Below, piece by piece: positions 16,963-25,937 of a stretch of DNA of 64,000 nt. The translations under genes were made by a program, and so were the position numbers. The DNA is from Gracilibacillus sp. YIM 98692. GTDB lineage: Bacteria; Bacillota; Bacilli; Bacillales; Amphibacillaceae. The notes beneath the pieces were generated by a model. The model did no database searches, was not told where the DNA came from, and worked only from the letters and a program-made list of their open reading frames with translations. Every line of letters begins with the position of its first letter. Positions within the stretch are counted from its first letter, which is position 1. Location of the stretch: NCBI RefSeq assembly GCF_010993965.1, contig NZ_WIXM01000005.1:62001-126000 (forward strand), written 5' to 3'.

Positions 16963-18246
16963 ATGGGCATTATAGATTTTATTATTGATAGTGTTTTAAC
17001 GCAGGCTTCCATTACTATTGCTTTGATTGCATTTATAGGTTTGTTATTACAGCGGAAAGATTTTGGCGAAGTGATGTCTGGCAGTTTTAAAACAATGCTG
17101 GGTTTCTTAGTTCTTTCAGCTGGGGCATCTATCATTGTGAATTCTCTTATATACTTTGGAAAAATCTTTTCTGAAGGCTTTGGTATGCAAGGGATAGTCC
17201 CATCTATAGAAGCGATTAACGGTCAAGCAATGAATGATTTAGGGCTTGGCAACCAAATTGCGATTACCTTCTTAGCGATCTTTGTAGTTAATATCATTCT
17301 CGCTCGTTTTACCAAATGGAAATATATCTTTTTAACAGGGCAAGCCATCTTGTGGATGGCAACCATGACAACGGTATTTGGCAGTGTTGCAGGATTTTCT
17401 GGCATATCGTTAATTCTGATGGGCGGTTTAGTTGGTGGATTCTTCGCAGTTGCCATGCCTGCCATAGCACAGCCAATTGTTCGCAAAATTACTGGAACCA
17501 ATGAGATTGCCTTAGGACACTTCTGTACCATCGGTTATGTTTTTGCTGCTGGAATTTCCAAAGTGATTGGGAAAGGATCGAAGTCTACGGAGGATATTAA
17601 ATTTCCGAAAGGGCTTGGATTTTTATCCGACACGTACCTGTCTGTAGCGTTTGTCATGATTCCATTATATATGATAACGGCGGCTTTTGCAGGTGCTAGC
17701 TTTGGTGCTGAATTATCTGGAGACGTGAACTATTTAGTATATGCTTTCTTGCAAGCAGTAGAATTTGTTGTGGGTGTTTATGTATTACTAGCTGGTGTAC
17801 GGCTATTATTGGCAGAAATTGTGCCAGCCTTTAGAGGTATTGCGTTAAAAGTCGTTCCAGATGCCAAACCAGCACTGGATTGCCCAGTTCTGTTTCCATA
17901 TGCTCCAAACGCTGTAACTGCCGGTTTTGTTACGACAACGATCGGTACTGTGATTGCCATGTTTGTCCTTCCTTGGTTTGGGTTAGCGATGATTTTACCA
18001 GGCATGTTAACCAACTTCTTCGCTGGCGGGACAGCGGGTATATTCATGAATGCCGTAGGAGGAAGAAGAGGTGTGCTCTTTGGAGGGATTGCCCATGGAT
18101 TCTTTATTACCTTACTGCCTGCATTACTTGTGCCGCACTTTAATAGTTTTGGCTTTGTTAATACTACCGCAACCGACGTTGATACAGTAGGTGCTGCGCT
18201 AGTCTTCCAATGGATTATTAGTCCAATCATGAGTCTATTTTCATAG
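16963..18246 (+). CDS. PTS EIIC, ascorbate (UlaA/SgaT)-type
   Basis: Membrane channel subunit of a PTS permease, 427 residues with about 11 hydrophobic segments and the UlaA family pattern (SAGASIIVNSL near residue 50; LPGMLTNFFAGGTAGIF and GGRRGVLFGGIAHGF near the C-terminus). ATG 16963 follows GGGGAGGG; an out-of-frame ATG at 16959 is ignored. UlaA relatives carry ascorbate but also unknown substrates; with PFK-like kinase and aldolase partners rather than UlaD/E/F, ascorbate is unlikely here. Confidence 0.9.
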   Translation: MGIIDFIIDSVLTQASITIALIAFIGLLLQRKDFGEVMSGSFKTMLGFLVLSAGASIIVNSLIYFGKIFSEGFGMQGIVPSIEAINGQAMNDLGLGNQIAITFLAIFVVNIILARFTKWKYIFLTGQAILWMATMTTVFGSVAGFSGISLILMGGLVGGFFAVAMPAIAQPIVRKITGTNEIALGHFCTIGYVFAAGISKVIGKGSKSTEDIKFPKGLGFLSDTYLSVAFVMIPLYMITAAFAGASFGAELSGDVNYLVYAFLQAVEFVVGVYVLLAGVRLLLAEIVPAFRGIALKVVPDAKPALDCPVLFPYAPNAVTAGFVTTTIGTVIAMFVLPWFGLAMILPGMLTNFFAGGTAGIFMNAVGGRRGVLFGGIAHGFFITLLPALLVPHFNSFGFVNTTATDVDTVGAALVFQWIISPIMSLFS

Positions 18247-18260
18247 AGAGGATGGCATAG

Positions 18261-18644
18261 ATGTTTTTTAAAAAGAAGAAAAAGGTAAAAAATCAATCCC
18301 AACACGATCAACCTAAAAAAAATAAACAGCAGTTAACCGAAGAAATAGATTGGCAATTAGCTAAATTGGAAAAGGCAGATGGTAATGAGCGAATAGAAGT
18401 GTTAAATAAGTTAGGAAGTTTATATTTTGAACTACATGAGTTTGACAAAGCAATTGAATATTATGAAACAAGCATTTCAGAGAATAAAACTCTAGGTAAG
18501 GCATTTACAGACTTAACCAAGCTTTACAATATCAAAAGAAAAGAAGCAACAGTGGAGAATGATAAGGAAAAAGTGCAAGGGTACTTACAAAAATCAGATG
18601 AATTAATGAAATTAACGAAAGATTCTATTAGGGGAAGAGTATAG
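18261..18644 (+). CDS. Small TPR-repeat protein of the PTS operon
   Basis: Soluble 127-residue protein, very rich in lysine at the N-terminus (FFKKKKKVKN), followed by one to two tetratricopeptide repeats (landmark LGSLYFELHEFDKAIEYYETSI, given as LGSLYFEL and DKAIEYYE, about residues 52-72). It lies 14 bp after the EIIC stop and 13 bp before the aldolase start, so it is an operon member. The basic tail may touch membrane or nucleic acid. No function is known to me; a scaffold or regulatory role for the PTS is only a guess. Confidence 0.75.
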   Translation: MFFKKKKKVKNQSQHDQPKKNKQQLTEEIDWQLAKLEKADGNERIEVLNKLGSLYFELHEFDKAIEYYETSISENKTLGKAFTDLTKLYNIKRKEATVENDKEKVQGYLQKSDELMKLTKDSIRGRV

Positions 18645-18657
18645 AAAGGAGTTTCAC

Positions 18658-19500
18658 ATGTTAAAAAGTCTAAAGCAGCTATTTGAAGAAAATGAAGGGA
18701 AACGAGCGATTGGTTCATTTAATGTCCACTGTTTAGAAATGTTGCCCGCAATGTTAGAGGGGGCAAAAGAATTGAATGTTCCGATTATTATTCAAACCTC
18801 ACCCGGGACTGCTGCGTATATTGGTTTTGACTTATTAGTATCTAGTATCGAAACACTAGCGGAAAGGTTAGATGTCGATGTATGCTTGCACATGGATCAC
18901 TGTAAAGATATTGAAGTACTAAAAGAGGCGATCCATGCAGGGTATTCATCGGTAATGTATGATGGTTCCAGTCTCTCGCTAGATGAAAATATCCAAAATA
19001 CTAGAACAGTCGTCGAGTATGCCAATGCTAAGAATGTTTCGGTAGAAGGAGAGGTTGGGACAATAGGCGGTGCTGAAGAAGGAGTAGTAGTTTCTGAAGA
19101 CGAAGCCATCTATACGAAACCAGAAGACGCTTATCGATTTGTCAGAGAAACAGGTGTAAATGCATTAGCTGTAGCAATTGGAACCACTCATGGACAATAT
19201 AAATCAAAAGCCAAGATAAATTTTGCATTACTAGAAGAGCTTTCAGCGAATATGCCAGATGTCGGCATGGTCCTTCATGGCGGAACTGGAGTTTCTGATG
19301 AAGACATGAGAAGGTGTGTGTCATTAGGAATGAAAAAAGTAAATGTTGGAACAGAGCTAAATAAATCATATATCGAGGAAGTAAATAGAACCTTTGCCGA
19401 GGCCACTCCATTAACTTCCTTAAGGAAACTTCTATTACCTGCCAATAATAGAATAAAAGATATCGTGATCGAAAAATCCGCACTGTTCCAACTAATGTAA
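18658..19500 (+). CDS. Class II fructose/tagatose-bisphosphate aldolase family protein
   Basis: Zinc-dependent ketose-bisphosphate aldolase, 280 residues, close to GatY/KbaY/FbaA length. Catalytic D80 and zinc ligands H81 (HMDHCKD), H178 (GTTHGQY) and H207 (VLHGGTGV) are all present. It would split the bisphosphate made by the PFK-like kinase into dihydroxyacetone phosphate and an aldehyde phosphate. AGGAG lies 8 nt before ATG 18658. Last gene of the PTS operon, followed by a strong terminator. Confidence 0.9.
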   Translation: MLKSLKQLFEENEGKRAIGSFNVHCLEMLPAMLEGAKELNVPIIIQTSPGTAAYIGFDLLVSSIETLAERLDVDVCLHMDHCKDIEVLKEAIHAGYSSVMYDGSSLSLDENIQNTRTVVEYANAKNVSVEGEVGTIGGAEEGVVVSEDEAIYTKPEDAYRFVRETGVNALAVAIGTTHGQYKSKAKINFALLEELSANMPDVGMVLHGGTGVSDEDMRRCVSLGMKKVNVGTELNKSYIEEVNRTFAEATPLTSLRKLLLPANNRIKDIVIEKSALFQLM

Positions 19501-19531
19501 ATTTATTATAACATATTAGAGTATGGGGAAA

Positions 19532-19572
19532 GCAACTTATCGAAAAGATCAAGCGATAAGTTGCCTTTTTCT
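19532..19572 (+). terminator. Intrinsic terminator of the PTS operon
   Basis: Perfect 11-bp stem (19532-19542 with 19554-19564) followed by CTTTTTC. Confidence 0.85.
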
Positions 19573-19655
19573 TGTGTGTCTCTACAAAAGTTTTTGCTGA
19601 AATAAGGCGGTTTTTGTCGTTTAATAAAAAGTTTATTAAATCATTTTAGAAAGTG

Positions 19656-19699
19656 TTGACTTTCCAATTTTCCTGCTGTATATTGTAAAGAAACCGGTT
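19656..19699 (+). promoter_or_regulatory. LacI-gene promoter with ACCGGT operator
   Basis: TTGACT (19656-19661), 17 nt, TATATT (19679-19684), then the palindrome AACCGGTT at 19692-19699 over the expected start of transcription. This layout suggests the LacI protein represses its own gene. Confidence 0.7.
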
Positions 19700-19728
19700 A
19701 CATAATAAAAGAAAGAGTTGGAGAAATT

Positions 19729-20772
19729 ATGGAGCACAAGTCAATAACCATTTATGATATTGCAAAGGAAGCACAAGTTTCTTCCGCGACTGTTTCAAGA
19801 GTGATCGCTGGAAATTATCCCGTAAAGGAAGAAACAAGAAAAAAAGTGATAGATATCATTCACAAATATGATTTTCAACCTAATGCTGTAGCGAGAAGTC
19901 TATCAAAGAAAGAAACCAAAATGATAGGATTTATTTTACCTGACATAACAAATTCTTTTTTCTCGCAAGTGTTTATTGAAGCAGAAAAATATGCCTTAAC
20001 GAAAGGATATACTCTTTTATTATGTAATTCCATGAATAATAGTGAGATGGAATCAAAATATCTGAAAATACTTGCCGAACGTCAAGTAGAAGGTATTATT
20101 TTAATGGGTGGAAGAATTAATAAAGCACTCCCTGACGTAATGGAAGTGAATGAATTATCACAAGTGATGGATAAAATGCCCGTTTTGATGATTAATGGAA
20201 AGATTGATGGGCTTGATTGTTACAGCATTCGAACGGATGAAGCTCATGGAATCGAAATCATTATTGATCATTTAGTCAGTCAAGGGCATGAAAAAATTGG
20301 ACTTATTGGCGGTATAGAAGGGATCACAACTACTGACATTAAAGTCGAAGCATATAGAAATGCCTTAACAAAATACGGTTTACCAATCAGAGATAGCTGG
20401 CAAATCTATAGTGGTTTTGATATTGAACGAGGAGAAGAAGCAATAAACAATTTAATCGAGGTCAATAAAGAAGATTTACCAACAGCGTTAATTGGAATCA
20501 ATGATTTGGTCATAATAGGTGCCTTAAAAGAATGCAGAAGAAAAAAAATAAACCCATTCGCTTTTGTAGGTTTTGATAATACAGATTTAGCTAAAAATTC
20601 GAATCCTGAATTGACGACTGTAAGTCATCCGTATAAAGAGCTGGGGGAAAATGCAATAGATTTACTTATTCAACCTCAACTGAATCAAAAGAAAAGTGAA
20701 AATAAAGACATACTTATGGAACCTTATTTAGAAGTAAGAGAATCGTGCAGAAAAATTTTTATAGAAAAATGA
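19729..20772 (+). CDS. LacI-family repressor
   Basis: Cytosolic repressor, 347 residues. N-terminal LacI helix-turn-helix (TIYDIAKEAQVSSATVSRVI, residues 7-26; hinge around FQPNAVARSL) and a periplasmic-binding-type effector domain. AGAGTTGGAG lies ahead of the ATG. The palindrome AACCGGTT occurs once at its own promoter and three times in front of the GH30 gene, and nowhere else that I noticed, so this protein most likely binds there and is released by a galactoside or related sugar. Confidence 0.9.
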   Translation: MEHKSITIYDIAKEAQVSSATVSRVIAGNYPVKEETRKKVIDIIHKYDFQPNAVARSLSKKETKMIGFILPDITNSFFSQVFIEAEKYALTKGYTLLLCNSMNNSEMESKYLKILAERQVEGIILMGGRINKALPDVMEVNELSQVMDKMPVLMINGKIDGLDCYSIRTDEAHGIEIIIDHLVSQGHEKIGLIGGIEGITTTDIKVEAYRNALTKYGLPIRDSWQIYSGFDIERGEEAINNLIEVNKEDLPTALIGINDLVIIGALKECRRKKINPFAFVGFDNTDLAKNSNPELTTVSHPYKELGENAIDLLIQPQLNQKKSENKDILMEPYLEVRESCRKIFIEK

Positions 20773-20796
20773 GGGTTATATGTCGTTCGTTTTAGC

Positions 20797-20876
20797 AACC
20801 GGTTACCAAATATTCATACATCTATAGCAACCGGTTTCTGTAAGAGTATTTTTTAAACAGTATATAGCAACCGGTT
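20797..20876 (+). promoter_or_regulatory. Triple LacI-type operator array upstream of the GH30 gene
   Basis: Three copies of AGCAACCGGTT, with palindromes at 20797-20804, 20829-20836 and 20869-20876. Centre distances are 32 and 40 bp, close to three and four helical turns. A weak promoter (CTGTAA 20838-20843, 17 nt, TATATA 20861-20866) would lie between the second and third boxes, so bound repressor could block or loop it. Confidence 0.7.
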
Positions 20877-20895
20877 ACTGAAAGGGGATGATGCC

Positions 20896-22221
20896 ATGAT
20901 GGATACTTTTAAAACAGCACAAACTATTGAAGGATTTGGCGCTTCCGGAGCTTGGTGGTCACAAGACATTGGAGGTTGGAGTGATCAAAATCGCAAAGAA
21001 ATCATTGATCTATTATTTGATCGAGATGCCGGAATAGGGTTATCCATCTATCGCTATAACATAGGAGCAGGTTCGGGAGGAGATATTGCTGATTCGTGGA
21101 GACGCACGGAATCTTTTGAAGTAGAAAAAGGGGGTTATGATTGGGATAAAGATGAAAATGCGATAAGGGTACTAAAAGAGGTTTATCAGAAAGGTGTCCA
21201 ACATTTCATAGCATTTGCCAATAGTCCTACAGCCAGAATGACGAAATCAGGATCTGTTACTGGTGAAGAACAAGGAATGTCCAACTTAAGAGAGGATATG
21301 TATGAAGATTTCGCACAGTATCTTATTGATGTGACCAATCAATTGATTGAAGAGGAAGGGATTCCAATTACCTATTTAAGTCCTATTAATGAGCCGCAAT
21401 GGGATTGGAAACAGGAAAAAGGGCAAGAGGGATGTCATTACTCTCCCGAAGAGTGTGTGAACCTATTAAAGATTTTACATAATAAAATGAAAGAACAAAC
21501 TGATACTTCCTTTAAAATAGCAGCTATTGAAGCAGGTGAATGGAAAACAGCGCAAAAATATGTTGATCACATATTTCAAGATAGCGAATTAATGACAGCG
21601 CTTACTCATTTTGATGTCCACTCCTATTGGTCTGAAGCAAAGGATAAAATTCAATTGGCTGATTATATGAAAGAAAATTTTCCCTCTATTTCATTAACCA
21701 TGAGTGAATGGACGGAAATGAAACAAAAGCGAGACTATGGAATGGATTCAGCATTAGTACTCGCTAACACGATACATGATGATTTGACTCTAGCAAACGT
21801 TACCTCCTGGCAATATTGGATTGCTGTTTCTAAATATGATTTTCGGGATGGATTAATATATACCAATGCTGGAACAGAAGATATAGAAGAAACCAAGAGA
21901 TTATGGGCAATGGGGAACTATAGTAAATTTATTCGGCCAGGCGCAAAGCGAATCATCCTATCGGAAGAACACAACAACACCAAAACCTCCGCATTTTACG
22001 ATGAGAAGCTGCATCAATTCATTTATGTGGTGATCAATAATGATCCCAAACAAAAAAGTATCAAACTAAAGGGTGATCTATTAAATCAATTTGACTATAT
22101 AGAATTATTTGAAACTTCTGAAAATTATAACTTAGCCAAGGTTCATGAAGGAGTTAGTAAAGAAACCTTTGATATACCGCCAAAAAGTGTCACAACTATT
22201 CTATTTAGAGTTAATAAATAA
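20896..22221 (+). CDS. Glycoside hydrolase family 30 enzyme, intracellular
   Basis: Retaining glycosidase of 441 residues, TIM barrel plus short beta domain. Acid/base E166 is in SPINEPQ and nucleophile E271 is in TMSEW. There is no signal peptide, so it works in the cytosol on imported oligosaccharides. The N-terminal IEGFGASGAWWSQD resembles the GH30 group containing beta-1,6-galactanases; beta-glucosidase or beta-xylosidase activity cannot be excluded. Start is ATG 20896 after AAAGGGGATG. Under the LacI operator array; an ABC importer follows. Confidence 0.85.
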   Translation: MMDTFKTAQTIEGFGASGAWWSQDIGGWSDQNRKEIIDLLFDRDAGIGLSIYRYNIGAGSGGDIADSWRRTESFEVEKGGYDWDKDENAIRVLKEVYQKGVQHFIAFANSPTARMTKSGSVTGEEQGMSNLREDMYEDFAQYLIDVTNQLIEEEGIPITYLSPINEPQWDWKQEKGQEGCHYSPEECVNLLKILHNKMKEQTDTSFKIAAIEAGEWKTAQKYVDHIFQDSELMTALTHFDVHSYWSEAKDKIQLADYMKENFPSISLTMSEWTEMKQKRDYGMDSALVLANTIHDDLTLANVTSWQYWIAVSKYDFRDGLIYTNAGTEDIEETKRLWAMGNYSKFIRPGAKRIILSEEHNNTKTSAFYDEKLHQFIYVVINNDPKQKSIKLKGDLLNQFDYIELFETSENYNLAKVHEGVSKETFDIPPKSVTTILFRVNK

Positions 22222-22380
22222 ACTTTTTCCAAAACGATTTTCATCCTACATTTTGAAAAAACTCCAAGTTAGAAATCGTATAACATCTACAAATCAACAC
22301 CACTGTTTAAACCACAACTTTTGTTTTTAGCAAATCCATTACTAACAAGACTTTTCATATGAAATTCATTTAAGGGGGTG

Positions 22381-22410
22381 ATGCTGCCATTTAGCATCAG
22401 AAGTAAATGA
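22381..22410 (+). other. Nine-codon leader ORF with internal hairpin before the binding-protein gene
   Basis: AAGGGGGTG directly precedes ATG 22381, which opens nine codons ending TGA at 22408-22410. A perfect GATGCT/AGCATC hairpin (22380-22398) lies inside it. The gap of 232 bp from the GH30 gene otherwise holds no gene. A translated leader affecting expression of the transporter is possible but unproven. Confidence 0.3.
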
Positions 22411-22453
22411 ATGGTATTTATGATGAAAAATCTACAATTAGGGGGAAGAATGA

Positions 22454-23905
22454 ATGAGAAAAACAAGTATATTTCTTTTCGGTTTGTTCGCAATGATATT
22501 AGTACTTAGTGCATGCAGCTCTAATGATGACGATGTAGACGGAGATGGTGGTGGCAACGAAGGAAGTGAAGATGAAGACGTCGTAACACTTTCTTTCTGG
22601 AATAGATATCCAGAGCTTAGAGGTGGATTTGAACAGTTAATTGAAGAATTCGAAGCAGAACACCCAGATATAAAAATTGAAAGACAAGAAACACCAGAGC
22701 CTGAAACACAGCTTCGTACCGCACTATCTGAAGGAGACCTACCAGATATGTGGACTAATATCGTAGAAATGTCTGAATTAGTAGAAGTAGATGCGGTGAA
22801 AAATTTAGATGAAGTATTTACAGACGAAGTGAAAGCCCAGTTCCAAGATGGGACATGGTATGAAAATGGAACGACTGTAGATGGATCTGTTTACGGTTTT
22901 CCATTGGCATCACCAAAAAGTAAAGCAATGATTATGTACTATAATAAAGATGTTTTTGACATGTTAGGGCTAACGGAAGATGATATTCCTGAAACATGGG
23001 AGGAATTTAAAGAGCTTGGTCAACAGATTAGAGAGGATTCAAATGGCGGTGTCTATCCAATCGTATGGAACAATCCTGGTTGGGCTAATGAGCAGTTAGT
23101 CTCTATGATGGGAACAGCTATTACACCAGAAGTACCTTGGCAAGAAAATTTAAAAGAAGGTGAACCACAAGTATTGACAGAAGGTAAAATCGAAAGCGCT
23201 AAATTTTTAAAAGAATTGCTAGATGAAGACCTAATGGCTCCTCAAAGTGTGGAAATTGGCTTAGGGGAAGCGGAAGCAACCTTCTCTGTTGGTCAAAGTG
23301 CTTTCTTATGGAGTGGTGACTGGGTAGGAAGACAGCTATTCGTTGAAACGGAATTTGAAAATTGGGGTGTCGCTCCACTTCCAACCAAAGATGGTAAACC
23401 ATATTATTATCGGGCAGGTTCAGAAGCAACAAGTATTCGTGTAAATAACGATACAGAGCATTGGGAAGAAGTAAAAACATTCCTAGAGTACTCCCTTGAA
23501 AACCTTCACAGAATTGTTTATGTGAATACAGGTGCTGGTCTCCCTGCTAAAAAAGATGTAGGCGGCGAACCTCCATTTGAACAATATCAAGACATTTTAG
23601 AGTTAGAAAGTGAATTAGCTATTCCAGTACCAAAACCAGCAGAATTTAATCCAGAGACGGTTGAGTTTAATAAAGCCTATCGAAATAAATTAGACGTTGG
23701 CGGTATTGGTGATGCTGTCGTGGGTTATCTCACTGGCAATATTGATGATCTCGAAGCAGAAGTAGGAGAAATTGATCAAGCAATGAAAGATGCTTTCTAT
23801 GAAACTTTGGATGAATATCCAGAAGTTTCTCAAGAGGATTACATGTATCCAAACTGGGAACCTTTCGAACCTTATACAGTAGATAAATATGATGAGTTAA
23901 GGTAA
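22454..23905 (+). CDS. Extracellular sugar-binding lipoprotein of an ABC importer (family 1)
   Basis: Lipid-anchored solute-binding protein, 483 residues. Signal peptide with lipobox LSAC, lipidated C21, then an acidic spacer (DDDVDGDGGG) typical of salt-adapted Bacillaceae. The mature part has the SBP_bac_1 pattern (VTLSFWNRYP, LPDMWTN, YGFPLASPKSKAMIMYYNKD). ATG 22454 follows AGGGGGA. It feeds the two permeases encoded next. Confidence 0.92.
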   Translation: MRKTSIFLFGLFAMILVLSACSSNDDDVDGDGGGNEGSEDEDVVTLSFWNRYPELRGGFEQLIEEFEAEHPDIKIERQETPEPETQLRTALSEGDLPDMWTNIVEMSELVEVDAVKNLDEVFTDEVKAQFQDGTWYENGTTVDGSVYGFPLASPKSKAMIMYYNKDVFDMLGLTEDDIPETWEEFKELGQQIREDSNGGVYPIVWNNPGWANEQLVSMMGTAITPEVPWQENLKEGEPQVLTEGKIESAKFLKELLDEDLMAPQSVEIGLGEAEATFSVGQSAFLWSGDWVGRQLFVETEFENWGVAPLPTKDGKPYYYRAGSEATSIRVNNDTEHWEEVKTFLEYSLENLHRIVYVNTGAGLPAKKDVGGEPPFEQYQDILELESELAIPVPKPAEFNPETVEFNKAYRNKLDVGGIGDAVVGYLTGNIDDLEAEVGEIDQAMKDAFYETLDEYPEVSQEDYMYPNWEPFEPYTVDKYDELR

Positions 23906-23917
23906 GTACCATATAAA

Positions 23918-23956
23918 TTACTATAGTCTAGTTTTGCTAGACTATAGTAATTTTAT
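23918..23956 (+). terminator. Perfect hairpin between binding-protein and permease genes
   Basis: A 14-bp perfect stem (23918-23931 with 23937-23950), 5-nt loop, then TTTTATCCTTTT. It probably stops or stabilises part of the transcripts, giving more binding protein than permease. Confidence 0.75.
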
Positions 23957-23994
23957 CCTTTTCATATCATTCCATTAGAAAGGATGAGGGTGTT

Positions 23995-24993
23995 TTGGCT
24001 AAAAATCTAGAGTTAGAACAGAAACAAAAGGCGGAGTCAAATTCCAACCTTAAAACATTAAAAAGAAAAAAAACTATATGGGCGTATATTTTTCTGGCCC
24101 CGCAAATTTTAGTATTCTTTATTTTCTCCGCGTACCCAATCGTCATGAGTTATGTGTATTCCTTTTATGAGTGGACGGGAATTGGGCCATTAGAAGATTT
24201 TGTAGGTCTTGGGAATTACCAACAGTTATTATCTTCTCCACGATTTTGGAATTCGGCGTTAATTTCGATTTACTATATTTTAGGAACAACGGTGCTAGGT
24301 GTTGGGGGAGCTTTGATCCTAGCTATTATTCTGAATGATCAAAAGATGAATGGAAAAGGCTTTTACCGAGCGATATACTTCCTGCCTGTTGTAACAACTA
24401 CAGCGATTGTTGGGATTATCATGGGAAATATCTTCGGTATTACTGGTTTTTTTAACCAATTCCTTTTGAATTTTAATATTATTGATAAACCGATTCCATG
24501 GTTAACAGACCCTGTCCTTGCTTTAATCATCTTAATTGTGGTTGGATCTTGGAAAGGGCTTGGAATTAACATGGTTTATTGGCTAGCTGGTTTACAATCG
24601 ATTCCTAATGAATTATATGAATCTGCCCAACTCGATGGAGCAGGATTCTGGTCTACCTTAAGACACATTACATTACCTCTGTTAAAACCGATGGCTGCGG
24701 TTATTATCTTATTATCACTAGTAAGCGGGATCAATGCATTTGACTTAGTTAAAACACTAACAAACGGTGGTCCAAACTTCGCAACAGAAACAATGGACCT
24801 ATTTATCTATAATTATGCCTTTTCAAGCCAACTTGGCGGTGGACAAGTTCGAATGGGATATGCTTCGGCTGCGGGTGTTTTACTAGGTTTATTTACCTTC
24901 GTCATCAGTATGATATTTGGTGCTGCATCCTTTGGTAAACAGATTATGAAACTAAAAGGAAACAAAAAGAGCAAAGGTGGTGTAAAAGCATGA
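23995..24993 (+). CDS. Sugar ABC transporter permease, MalF-type
   Basis: Membrane permease, 332 residues with a polar N-terminal extension of about 28 residues and six helices. EAA loop: YESAQLDGAGFWSTL followed by ITLPLLKP. The start is TTG 23995 after AGGATGAGGG. Its stop overlaps the start of the next permease (ATGA), so the pair is translationally coupled. Confidence 0.92.
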   Translation: MAKNLELEQKQKAESNSNLKTLKRKKTIWAYIFLAPQILVFFIFSAYPIVMSYVYSFYEWTGIGPLEDFVGLGNYQQLLSSPRFWNSALISIYYILGTTVLGVGGALILAIILNDQKMNGKGFYRAIYFLPVVTTTAIVGIIMGNIFGITGFFNQFLLNFNIIDKPIPWLTDPVLALIILIVVGSWKGLGINMVYWLAGLQSIPNELYESAQLDGAGFWSTLRHITLPLLKPMAAVIILLSLVSGINAFDLVKTLTNGGPNFATETMDLFIYNYAFSSQLGGGQVRMGYASAAGVLLGLFTFVISMIFGAASFGKQIMKLKGNKKSKGGVKA

Positions 24994-25823
24994 TTTCAAC
25001 TAAATCAGCGCGCCTTGTTATACATGTATTTTTAGTCCTTTTTGGTCTTGTTTGGATTTATCCTTTCATATGGATGGTGTTTTCTTCCTTAAAAACAAAT
25101 CAAGAATTTTTAACAAGTGGTACAAAACTCATGCCAGAAGGAGAGTTTCAATGGGAAAATTACACAGATGCTTGGTTTACAGCAAATTTTTCCGGCTACT
25201 TTTTAAACACTGTCATTTTTACCGTAGCAACGGTTATGATTGTCATTATTCTATCCTCCTTAACAGGATATGCGTTAGGTAGAATTGATTTTCCAGGTAA
25301 AAAAACGATTATGGTTTGTGTTGTTGCGATTATGTTTATTCCGAAAGGCTACACCATTATCCCATTATTCAAGTTAGTAAATTACATGGGGCTGGATGAT
25401 TCAATTCTTGGTATTATTGTTGCAGAGGCCTCTGGTGCTCACGTATTGTTTATTTTAATGTTTGCCTCTTTCTTTGCCAATTTGCCAAAATCGATTGAGG
25501 AAGCAGCGGAAATTGATGGCGCTGGATTTTTAACGATCTTCACCAAAGTGATGCTGCCGTTAAGTATGCCAATCGTAGCCACAACGGCGATCATGCAATT
25601 CATTTGGACTTGGAGTTCTTTCTTAGTACCTCTCGTATTAACGATTAGTAAACCAGAGCTGAGAACCTTAGCAGTAGGGATGCAAAACTTTGTTCAAACA
25701 TATGCAGTGGATTTCTCCGGTATGGCTGCGGGTGCAACTATTTCCTTAATACCAGTAATGACTATCTTTATTATCATGCAAAGATACTTTATTGAAGGGG
25801 TAGCAGGAGCTGTTAAAAGTTAA
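24990..25823 (+). CDS. Sugar ABC transporter permease, MalG-type
   Basis: Membrane permease, 277 residues, six helices, EAA loop EEAAEIDGAGFLTI followed by VMLPLSMP. It starts in the 4-bp overlap with the MalF-type gene. No ATPase gene follows; a shared MsmX-type ATPase elsewhere is the usual solution in Bacillaceae. Confidence 0.92.
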   Translation: MISTKSARLVIHVFLVLFGLVWIYPFIWMVFSSLKTNQEFLTSGTKLMPEGEFQWENYTDAWFTANFSGYFLNTVIFTVATVMIVIILSSLTGYALGRIDFPGKKTIMVCVVAIMFIPKGYTIIPLFKLVNYMGLDDSILGIIVAEASGAHVLFILMFASFFANLPKSIEEAAEIDGAGFLTIFTKVMLPLSMPIVATTAIMQFIWTWSSFLVPLVLTISKPELRTLAVGMQNFVQTYAVDFSGMAAGATISLIPVMTIFIIMQRYFIEGVAGAVKS

Positions 25824-25937
25824 GGATTTCTTAAATAGATGGAGGATTATTCCCACAGAAGTACGTTTATCAAGTCACTCTTTATAGACATTCCTGTGGG
25901 ACATCTTTCTATTTCCCAAAAGAAAGGTATGATACAG

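Noticed and set aside
17778-18311. Long minus-strand frame of 177 codons opposite the EIIC gene
   Set aside because: It lies wholly antisense to a clear EIIC gene, has a proline/alanine-rich composition typical of antisense frames and no ribosome site.
25850-25900. CCCACAG/CTGTGGG inverted repeat before the second YesL gene
   Set aside because: Arms are short and 33 bp apart with no nearby promoter or terminator signs; probably chance.
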